Shown here in pieces: positions 1 to 6,158 of a DNA stretch of 22,740 nt. Origin of the DNA: Bifidobacteriaceae bacterium (GTDB lineage Bacteria; Actinomycetota; Actinomycetes; Actinomycetales; WQXJ01); NCBI GenBank assembly GCA_031266115.1, contig JAISBQ010000117.1, positions 1 to 22,740 of the forward strand. Reading direction: 5' to 3'. The notes under the pieces are model-generated. The model was not told the DNA's origin. It saw only the letters and a list, made by a program, of their open reading frames with translations, and did not search any database. Each line of letters begins with the position of its first letter. The first letter of the stretch is position 1. Position numbers and translations under genes: made by a program.

Positions 1-1115
1 CCCCCGCGCCGGCCACCCCCGCACCCGTCACTCGTGTCTCGGGTGCCGCCCTTCGCGCACCCGCCGCACCCGCTCGCGTCACCTCGGGCACCACCCCTCC
101 CGTGCCCTCCGCCACCTCCCATGCACCTACCCCCATCGCCGCCGCCCCGGCCGGCGCGTCTCCCGCCCCTTCTGATGACATGCCTGAGTGGGATCCCGCC
201 GCCGGGGCCTCCTCCGGACGGCATGGCGCGCCGGTCCTCTCAGCACCGGCCCTTCCAGCGCCGTCGCCCACGCCGGCCCCGCGGCGCCTTCGGGCCGGAA
301 TCGTCCTCGCGGCCGATGGCGCATCCGCCCGTCTGGCGCTCGCCGTCGGGCGCGTGCGACGGCCCGGCCGCCCGCTCGGGGTGGCCGCTCGCACGTACTT
401 CACCGAGCCGGCCGGCCCAGATCATGTCCCGTACATGGAGTCGCACCTCGAGGTGTGGGATGGCCCGCCCGGCCGTTCCACTCTCCTGCCTGGCTACGGC
501 TGGGTGTTCCCGTTGGCCGATGGCAGGCTCAACGTCGGCCTTGGCACGGTCCGCTCGACCTCGACCTCAGGGCCGGCTTCAACCCGGCCTGCCGCGAACT
601 ACCGCCAGCTTCTGACCTCCTGGACGGCCAACGTCCCGGGGCGACCTTTGGACCCCGCGAACCAGGTCTCCGCACCCGCGTCGGCGGCGTTGCCAATGGG
701 CGCGGACCGCCGGCCGGTCTACGCGGACGGCCTGGCGCTGTTGGGGGATGCAGCCGGGTTGGTCTCACCGTTCAACGGCGAGGGGATCGGCTACGCGATG
801 GCGTCTGGCCGTCTCGCTGCCCAGGCTGTCGTGGCCTCGGTCGCCTGCCACACGCGGGCCGGCAAGGAGCAGGCGTTGAACGATTACCCGCGAGGGCTTG
901 CCGCCGAGATGGGCGGGTACTTCACCCTGGGCAGGGTATTCGTCAACCTCATTGAGAATCCGGCGGTCATGAGGGTCTGCACCCGGTATGGTCTTGGGCG
1001 TCCGACGCTGATGCGGTTCACCATGAGGCTGCTCAGCGGGTTGTACGAGCCACGGGGCGGCGACTGGATCGACCACATCGTTCAGGGGCTGGTTCGTCTG
1101 GCACCGGCAGCATGA
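1..1115 (+). CDS. Geranylgeranyl reductase family FAD-dependent oxidoreductase, 5' end outside window
   Basis: The frame is open from base 3 with no stop, so the gene starts upstream of the window; the first in-frame start seen (GTG at 102) would leave out the N-terminal FAD-binding half. Seen in order: a Pro/Ala/Ser/Thr-rich stretch (about 3-285), the family's ADGASARLA motif (near 320), PGYGWVFPL (near 490), and the FAD-binding LGDAAGLVSPFNGEGIGYAM block (741-800). These are hallmarks of the geranylgeranyl reductase/MenJ family, which reduces isoprenoid double bonds. The location directly upstream of nuoA suggests action on the menaquinone side chain, which is inference. Oddity: the low-complexity segment lies inside the flavoprotein fold just before the ADG motif, where the family normally has no such insert. 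Family confidence is high; the substrate is uncertain. A 69-nt gap separates its TGA from nuoA. Confidence 0.85.
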   Translation, partial: PAPATPAPVTRVSGAALRAPAAPARVTSGTTPPVPSATSHAPTPIAAAPAGASPAPSDDMPEWDPAAGASSGRHGAPVLSAPALPAPSPTPAPRRLRAGIVLAADGASARLALAVGRVRRPGRPLGVAARTYFTEPAGPDHVPYMESHLEVWDGPPGRSTLLPGYGWVFPLADGRLNVGLGTVRSTSTSGPASTRPAANYRQLLTSWTANVPGRPLDPANQVSAPASAALPMGADRRPVYADGLALLGDAAGLVSPFNGEGIGYAMASGRLAAQAVVASVACHTRAGKEQALNDYPRGLAAEMGGYFTLGRVFVNLIENPAVMRVCTRYGLGRPTLMRFTMRLLSGLYEPRGGDWIDHIVQGLVRLAPAA

Positions 1116-1172
1116 GGGCAGCACAGGTAGTTGGCAGTGAAGGGCCGGTGTGGGGCGCACCCGCCGGCTGAG

Positions 1173-1179
1173 AAGGAGG
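1173..1179 (+). promoter_or_regulatory. Shine-Dalgarno site of nuoA
   Basis: AAGGAGG lies 5 nt before the GTG at 1185. It decides the nuoA start: the same frame is open further upstream (from 1131), but that extension is hydrophilic, unlike NuoA N-termini. The GTG start gives a protein that begins directly before the first membrane helix. Confidence 0.8.
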
Positions 1180-1184
1180 CATCC

Positions 1185-1547
1185 GTGCTCAATGGTTACG
1201 TGCCAGTCCTCGCCATGGCGGCGGTGGCGGCGGTCTTGGCCCTGGGCGGGTTGGGCGCGAGTTGGATTCTTGGTCCGCATCGCCGCAACCGGTCCAAGCT
1301 TGATGAGTACGAGTGCGGCATCGAGCCGAGCCCGCATCCGCGGGGCGGAGGCCGGTTCCCTGTCCGCTTCTACCTGGTCGCGATGACCTTCATCGTTTTC
1401 GATGTCGAGGTGGTTTTCCTGTACCCGTGGGCGGCCAACTTCACCGGCCTCGGGCTGTTCGCTGCGGTCGCCATGATGGTCTTCCTTGCGCTCATCACCG
1501 TCCCGTATGTCTACGAGTGGCGCCGCGGCGCCCTGGATTGGGACTAG
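1185..1547 (+). CDS. nuoA: NADH-quinone oxidoreductase subunit A
   Basis: A 120-residue membrane subunit of complex I. NuoA packs beside NuoH, and its first loop lines the quinone chamber. Three hydrophobic segments are visible (about residues 5-30, 61-82, 88-109). The loop between the first two contains the signature EYECGIEP with Cys44, equivalent to the mitochondrial ND3 switch cysteine. Helix 2 carries RFYLVAMTFIVFDVEVVFLYPW with the conserved acidic pair Asp73/Glu75. Length is normal for the family. The GTG start is chosen from the strong Shine-Dalgarno at 1173-1179. It is the first nuo gene; its TAG stop overlaps the ribosome binding site of nuoB. No convincing promoter is visible in the 69-nt upstream gap, so read-through from the reductase gene is likely. 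Confidence 0.95.
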   Translation: MLNGYVPVLAMAAVAAVLALGGLGASWILGPHRRNRSKLDEYECGIEPSPHPRGGGRFPVRFYLVAMTFIVFDVEVVFLYPWAANFTGLGLFAAVAMMVFLALITVPYVYEWRRGALDWD

Positions 1548-1551
1548 GAGG
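1546..1551 (+). promoter_or_regulatory. Shine-Dalgarno site of nuoB, overlapping the nuoA stop
   Basis: AGGAGG uses the last two bases of the nuoA TAG stop codon (1545-1547) and sits 6 nt before the nuoB ATG at 1558. It fixes the nuoB start, although the frame is open from further upstream (1486), inside nuoA. Confidence 0.75.
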
Positions 1552-1557
1552 CCCACG

Positions 1558-2130
1558 ATGGCGGATGGCGTCGAAGGTAAAGTGCCCGCCTTTGCCCTGG
1601 GCAGCGTCGCGAAGGTGGTGGGCACGCTGCGGGCCGGTTCCACATGGCCGGTGACGATGGGCCTGGCGTGTTGTGCGATCGAGATGATGGCGGCGGGGAC
1701 GGCGCGGTTTGACCTGTCGCGGTTCGGAATGGAGGTGTTCCGGGCGTCGCCTCGTCAGGCGGACTTGATGATCGTGTCCGGGCGGGTGTCGCACAAGATG
1801 GCGCCGGTGGTGCGCCGCGTGTATGACCAGATGGCGGAGCCCAAGTGGGTCATCTCGATGGGGGCGTGCGCATGTACGGGCGGGGTGTTCAACAACTATG
1901 CGCTCGTGCAGGGGTGCGATCACGTGGTGCCGGTGGACATCTATCTGCCCGGCTGCCCGCCCCGCCCGGAGATGCTCATTCACGCGATCTTGGAGCTACA
2001 CCAGCAGATCAAGGCCGAGCCGCTTGGGCCTGATCGTGCCACGGTGGCCCGCGCGGTGGAGCAGGCGGCGCTGGCGACGCTTGCCCCCGGCGAGGCTCGT
2101 CCCGCCACGGTGAATGGAGTCCTGGCATGA
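1558..2130 (+). CDS. nuoB: NADH-quinone oxidoreductase subunit B
   Basis: A 190-residue peripheral subunit that carries the terminal 4Fe-4S cluster N2, which hands electrons to menaquinone. The N2 ligands are visible: the tandem cysteines in MGLACCAIEMM (Cys38, Cys39), Cys104 in SMGAC, and Cys133 in LPGCPPRPE. The core FNNYALVQGCDHVVPVDIYLP region is typical. Two extra cysteines (Cys106 and Cys120) flank ligand Cys104, where I would expect Ser and Val. The last ~40 residues are Ala-rich and variable. Start: ATG with AGGAGG 6 nt upstream. The stop overlaps the nuoC start (ATGA at 2127-2130), pointing to translational coupling. Confidence 0.96.
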   Translation: MADGVEGKVPAFALGSVAKVVGTLRAGSTWPVTMGLACCAIEMMAAGTARFDLSRFGMEVFRASPRQADLMIVSGRVSHKMAPVVRRVYDQMAEPKWVISMGACACTGGVFNNYALVQGCDHVVPVDIYLPGCPPRPEMLIHAILELHQQIKAEPLGPDRATVARAVEQAALATLAPGEARPATVNGVLA

Positions 2131-2846
2131 GCGACGCGTCCCAGCTTTCGGGCCCCGCCACGGATGATGCGACCACAGGTTCCCTGGTCCCTGTGGACTG
2201 GTTGCCCACACGCGACGGGATGTTCGGCGCGCCCGATTCGGGCGATACGTCGGGGTTCGGCGGACTTCACGCGGTCGAGGAGATGCCGGGACCATCGCCG
2301 CGCCCCTACGGGGAGTGGTTCGACGATGCCGTAGACACGCTGATCGCGAATCTCCCAGGCGGCGGTGAAGAGATCGAGAAGGTGGTGGTGGATCGCGGCG
2401 AGTTGACCGTGTACGTCTCCCGTGGCGGCGTGGTGGCGACGTTGCAGGCGTTGCGCGATGTCCCGGCGTTGCGGTTCGAGTTGTCGTTGGGTGTGAGCGG
2501 TGTCCACTATCCCGCCGATGCCGGCCGGGAGCTTCACGCGGTCTATCACCTCGTGTCCATCACCCACGGCGCGCGGGCCTTGCGGGTGGAGACCGCCGCA
2601 CCGGCGGCCGATCCACATGTCGCGTCCACCGTGAGCGTCTATCCCGCCCACGATTGGCACGAACGCGAGGCGTACGACATGTTCGGCATCGTCTTCGACG
2701 GTCATCCGGCGCTCGCCCGCATCCTCATGCCGAACGATTGGGTGGGACATCCGGGGTGTAAGGACTACCCGCTGGGCGGCGTGAACGTGCAGTTCCACGG
2801 CGCCTCGGTCCCGCCGGTCGACGAGAGAAGGCGGTATTACTCATGA
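2127..2846 (+). CDS. nuoC: NADH-quinone oxidoreductase subunit C
   Basis: A 239-residue complex I 30-kDa subunit that supports NuoD and NuoB at the base of the peripheral arm; it binds no cofactor. The first ~65 residues are a variable hydrophilic leader. The diagnostic 30-kDa signature is near the C-terminus: HEREAYDMFGIVFDGHPAL followed by RILMPNDWVGHPGCKDYPLG. In most family members I recall, the residue before KDYPLG is Arg; here it is Cys. C and D are separate genes, as usual in Actinomycetota and unlike the fused nuoCD of enterobacteria. A GGAG lies about 7 nt before the ATG, which overlaps the nuoB stop; the nuoC stop overlaps the nuoD start (ATGA at 2843-2846). Confidence 0.95.
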   Translation: MSDASQLSGPATDDATTGSLVPVDWLPTRDGMFGAPDSGDTSGFGGLHAVEEMPGPSPRPYGEWFDDAVDTLIANLPGGGEEIEKVVVDRGELTVYVSRGGVVATLQALRDVPALRFELSLGVSGVHYPADAGRELHAVYHLVSITHGARALRVETAAPAADPHVASTVSVYPAHDWHEREAYDMFGIVFDGHPALARILMPNDWVGHPGCKDYPLGGVNVQFHGASVPPVDERRRYYS

Positions 2847-4180
2847 ACACCGATCATGTGGCGCCGCCGCCGGACACGGAGTTCGACGATGCCGCCTTCG
2901 TGGCGGCGGCCGGTGGGGACTGGTCCGATGTCGCCGATGAGATTGCCCGCCTCACCGAAGAGCGCGTGGTGGTCAACATGGGCCCGCAGCACCCATCCAC
3001 CCACGGAGTGCTGCGCCTGATCCTCGAACTGAGCGGCGAGACGGTCACTGAGACCCGCGTCGGGGTCGGCTACCTGCATACGGGTATCGAAAAGACCATG
3101 GAGTACCGCACATGGACCCAGGGCGTGGCGTTGACCACGCGCATGGACTATGTGGCGTCGATGGCCAACGAGCTGACATACGTGTTGGCGGTGGAAAGGC
3201 TCCTCGGCATCACCGGTGCCGTGCCGCCCCGCGCCGCGCTGATCCGGATGCTCATGGCCGAACTCACGCGCGTGGCGTCGCATCTGATCGCGGTGGGTAC
3301 GGGCGGCAACGAGCTGGGCGGCACCACGCTGATGACGGTGGGCTTCCGTGGGCGCGAAGAGATTCTGCGGTTCTTCGAGATGGTCACCGGGCAGCGCATG
3401 AACAACGCCTACCTGCGGGTGGGCGGGGTGGCCCAGGACCTTCCACCAGACGCCTTGGCCTTCCTGCGCGGGGCCTTTGGCGGCGTCCTGCGCAGCATCG
3501 ACGATCTTGAGGATCTGTTGATGAAGAACCCGATCTACCGTGGCCGCCTAGAGGGAATCGGCTATCTGGACCTTGCCGGGTGCATGGCCCTGGGGATCAC
3601 GGGCCCGGTGCTGCGGGCGACCGGCCTGCCGTTCGACCTGCGCCGCGCCGCGCCGTACTGCGGGTATGAGGATGTCGAGTTCGACGTGGTCACGGAGACC
3701 ACCGCCGATGCCTGGGGCCGGTTCATGGTCCGGATGCGCGAGATGCGCCAGTCGATGCGGATCGCCGCCCAGTGCATCGAGCGGCTGGAGGCTTCGCCTG
3801 GTCCGGTCATGGTGGCTGATAAACGCATCGCATGGCCGTCGCAGCTTTCTCTCGGTCCGGACGGCCAGGGTCAGAGTCCTGCGCACGTGCGCGAGATGCT
3901 GTCCGGGTCGATGGAGTCGCTGATCCACCACGTCAAGCTGGTCACCGAGGGTTTCCGGGTGCCGGCCGGCCAGGTGTTTGTGCAGACTGAGCATCCGAAG
4001 GGTTCCCACGGCGTTCACCTCGTGTCCGATGGCGGCCCGCGGCCCTACCGTGCTCACGTCCGTGAGCCGTCGTTCAACAACCTGCAGGCGCTCGCTGCCT
4101 TATGCAACGGCGGGACCGTGTCCGACGTGATCGTGGGGCTGGCGTCCCTCGATCCTGTTCTGGGAGGGGTGGATCGGTGA
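2843..4180 (+). CDS. nuoD: NADH-quinone oxidoreductase subunit D
   Basis: A 445-residue 49-kDa-type subunit, descended from hydrogenase large subunits, that forms the quinone-reduction pocket with NuoB. MGPQHPSTHGVLR (residues 46-58) contains His54, and TRMDY contains Tyr103; their 49-residue spacing matches the quinone-head ligands His59/Tyr108 of the bovine 49-kDa protein. GYLHTGIEKTMEYR and RMLMAELTR are further conserved blocks. Length is normal. The N-terminal ~40 residues are acidic and variable. It is coupled to both neighbours: ATGA overlap with nuoC and GTGA overlap with nuoE. A TTA leucine codon, rare in such GC-rich genes, occurs at 4099-4101. Confidence 0.97.
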   Translation: MNTDHVAPPPDTEFDDAAFVAAAGGDWSDVADEIARLTEERVVVNMGPQHPSTHGVLRLILELSGETVTETRVGVGYLHTGIEKTMEYRTWTQGVALTTRMDYVASMANELTYVLAVERLLGITGAVPPRAALIRMLMAELTRVASHLIAVGTGGNELGGTTLMTVGFRGREEILRFFEMVTGQRMNNAYLRVGGVAQDLPPDALAFLRGAFGGVLRSIDDLEDLLMKNPIYRGRLEGIGYLDLAGCMALGITGPVLRATGLPFDLRRAAPYCGYEDVEFDVVTETTADAWGRFMVRMREMRQSMRIAAQCIERLEASPGPVMVADKRIAWPSQLSLGPDGQGQSPAHVREMLSGSMESLIHHVKLVTEGFRVPAGQVFVQTEHPKGSHGVHLVSDGGPRPYRAHVREPSFNNLQALAALCNGGTVSDVIVGLASLDPVLGGVDR

Positions 4181-4860
4181 CCTACGATGCCCAGGTCGCG
4201 GAACGGTTGGAGGCCGAGTTTGCCGAGATCCAAGCGCGCTATCCGCAGCCGCGTTCGGCCCTGTTGCCGATGCTGCACCTGGTCCAGTCGGTGGACGGAT
4301 ACGTCTCGCCCGATGGGATTGAGCTGTGCGCAATGTCGCTCGGTCTGACCCCCGCCGAGGTCAGCGCGGTCGCCACGTTCTACACCCAGTTCCGCCGCAC
4401 CCCCGGGGGCACCTACAACCTCGGCGTGTGCACCACGGCCCTGTGCGCCATCATGGGCGGCGACGCGATCTTTGAGCGCCTCGCCCAGTATCTCGGCATC
4501 GGCGATGGGGGCACCACGCCGGACGGCCTGTTCACCCTGGAGAGGGTCGAATGCAACGCGGCGTGCGATTACGCACCGGTTGTCATGGCGAACTGGGAGT
4601 TTTTCGATTGTCAGACTCCTACTAGTGCCACGGCGTTGGTGGACGGGCTGCGGGCAGGGCAGGATGTGGCGCCCACGCGCGGCCCGGTACGCCTGCGTAC
4701 GTTCACCGAGGTCGCCCGGACCCTTGCCGGGTTCGACGATGGCCTGGCGGGCGAGGGTCCCTCCGCGGGTGCGCCATCGCTGGCTGGACGGGATGTGGCC
4801 CGCGACCAGGGCTGGCAGGCGCCGGCTGCCGATCAGCGTGGACGGAAGGGGGCACGATGA
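4177..4860 (+). CDS. nuoE: NADH-quinone oxidoreductase subunit E
   Basis: A 227-residue thioredoxin-like ferredoxin subunit (24-kDa type) that carries the 2Fe-2S cluster N1a next to NuoF in the NADH-oxidising module. Ligands are visible as Cys85-x4-Cys90 (VCTTALC) and Cys126-x3-Cys130 (ECNAAC). The start is the GTG at 4177, which overlaps the nuoD stop (GTGA) and has GGGAGGGG (4162-4169) 7 nt upstream; the upstream in-frame extension lies wholly inside nuoD and is rejected. After residue ~165 there is a variable hydrophilic tail of about 60 residues, so the protein is longer than the minimal NuoE but similar to other actinobacterial ones. The stop overlaps the nuoF ATG. Confidence 0.95.
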   Translation: MTYDAQVAERLEAEFAEIQARYPQPRSALLPMLHLVQSVDGYVSPDGIELCAMSLGLTPAEVSAVATFYTQFRRTPGGTYNLGVCTTALCAIMGGDAIFERLAQYLGIGDGGTTPDGLFTLERVECNAACDYAPVVMANWEFFDCQTPTSATALVDGLRAGQDVAPTRGPVRLRTFTEVARTLAGFDDGLAGEGPSAGAPSLAGRDVARDQGWQAPAADQRGRKGAR

Positions 4861-6158
4861 GCGAGCTGACTCCGGTCCTCACGGCCCGGTGGGGCATGCC
4901 CGATTCGTGGCGCCTGGAGACGTACCGCCGGGACGGCGGCTATCAGGCATTGGCGAAGGCGCTGACGATGGAGCCGTCCGCGCTCGTGGACGAGATCAAG
5001 GCCTCGGGGTTGCGCGGGCGAGGAGGCGCCGGATTCCCCGCGGGGATGAAGTGGTCCTTCCTGCCGAAGCCCGATGGCGGCCCTCGCTACCTGGTGGTCA
5101 ACGCGGACGAATCCGAGCCGGGGACGTGCAAGGACGTCCCGCTGATGATGGCCGACCCCCACCTCCTGGTGGAGGGCATCGCCATCACCGCGTACGCCAT
5201 CGGCTGCGATCACGCGTTCGTCTACCTGCGTGGCGAAGTTGTGCACGCCTACCGGCGACTGATGGGGGCCGTCGAGGAGGCGAAGGCGGCCGGCTTGCTG
5301 GGGCAGGACATTCTCGGCAGCGGCTGGGGCCTGGAGCTCACGGTCCACGCGGGCGCCGGCGCCTACATCTGTGGCGAAGAGACCGCGCTGCTGGAGTCGC
5401 TGGAGGGCAAGCGCGGCCAGCCGCGCCTCAAGCCGCCGTTTCCGGCGGTCGCCGGGCTCTATGCGCGTCCCACGGTGGTCAACAACGTCGAGACCATCGC
5501 GTCGGTGCCGGGCATCGTCGCCCGCGGGGTGGAGTGGTTCACCGCGATGGGGACTGAACGATCCAAGGGTCACGGCATCTTCTCGCTGTCTGGTCACGTG
5601 ACCCGCCCAGGCCAATACGAGGCACCCTTCGGAATCACCCTGCGTGAGCTGCTCACCATGGCCGGGGGAATCCGGGCGGGACACGAGTTGAAGTTCTGGA
5701 CCCCCGGGGGGTCCTCGACTCCCCTGTTCACGGCGGAACACCTCGACGTACCACTCGACTATGAGCAGGTGGCGGCCGCCGGATCGATGTTGGGCACCCG
5801 AGCGATACAGATCTTCGACGACACCACGTGCGTGGTCCGGGCCACGGCCCGGTGGATGGAGTTCTACGCGCACGAATCCTGCGGCAAGTGCACGCCGTGC
5901 CGCGAGGGAACCATGTGGCTGTGGGGCACGGTACTGGCGATCCAGGAGGGTAGGGGCAAACCGGAGGATCTGGACATTCTGGCCGATATCCCCGCGTCCA
6001 TCGTGGGCAAGGCGTTCTGCCCCCTCGGCGATGGCGCCCCCTCGGCGTTGACATCGTCGATGAGGTATTTCCGCAGCGAATACGAGGACCACATCCACTT
6101 GGGCGGCTGTCCATTCGACCCTGCCGCCTCGATCCTCCTTGAGGAGGTGGCGCTGTGA
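4857..6158 (+). CDS. nuoF: NADH-quinone oxidoreductase subunit F
   Basis: A 433-residue 51-kDa-type subunit that binds NADH and FMN and holds cluster N3; it is the electron entry point of complex I. Motifs in order: GLRGRGGAGFPAGMKW (51-66) and NADESEPGTCKD (82-93) for NADH/FMN, GAGAYICGEETALLESLEGK for FMN, and the N3 ligands Cys342, Cys345, Cys348 in ESCGKCTPCREGT with Cys388 in AFCPLGD. No key residue is missing and the length is normal. Start: ATG overlapping the nuoE stop, with a GGAAGGGGG run just upstream. The end overlaps the GTG of nuoG (6155). Confidence 0.97.
   Translation: MSELTPVLTARWGMPDSWRLETYRRDGGYQALAKALTMEPSALVDEIKASGLRGRGGAGFPAGMKWSFLPKPDGGPRYLVVNADESEPGTCKDVPLMMADPHLLVEGIAITAYAIGCDHAFVYLRGEVVHAYRRLMGAVEEAKAAGLLGQDILGSGWGLELTVHAGAGAYICGEETALLESLEGKRGQPRLKPPFPAVAGLYARPTVVNNVETIASVPGIVARGVEWFTAMGTERSKGHGIFSLSGHVTRPGQYEAPFGITLRELLTMAGGIRAGHELKFWTPGGSSTPLFTAEHLDVPLDYEQVAAAGSMLGTRAIQIFDDTTCVVRATARWMEFYAHESCGKCTPCREGTMWLWGTVLAIQEGRGKPEDLDILADIPASIVGKAFCPLGDGAPSALTSSMRYFRSEYEDHIHLGGCPFDPAASILLEEVAL

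Noticed and set aside
1144..1168. Small GC hairpin before the nuoA ribosome binding site (GCCGG ... CCGGC)
   Set aside because: Only a 5-bp stem in a very GC-rich stretch; such hairpins are expected by chance and it has no terminator or riboswitch features.
1131..1184. Longer NuoA N-terminus from an upstream in-frame start
   Set aside because: The extension is hydrophilic and unlike NuoA, and the strong AAGGAGG at 1173-1179 points to the GTG at 1185.
4099..4101. TTA codon in nuoD as a sign of bldA-type control
   Set aside because: TTA codons also occur in the polyprenyl synthase and the protease, so they are not restricted to regulated or acquired genes here.
4833..6098. Antisense open frame of 421 codons opposite nuoF
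   Set aside because: It is a reading-frame shadow of nuoF; the sense strand carries all conserved NADH/FMN and N3 motifs.
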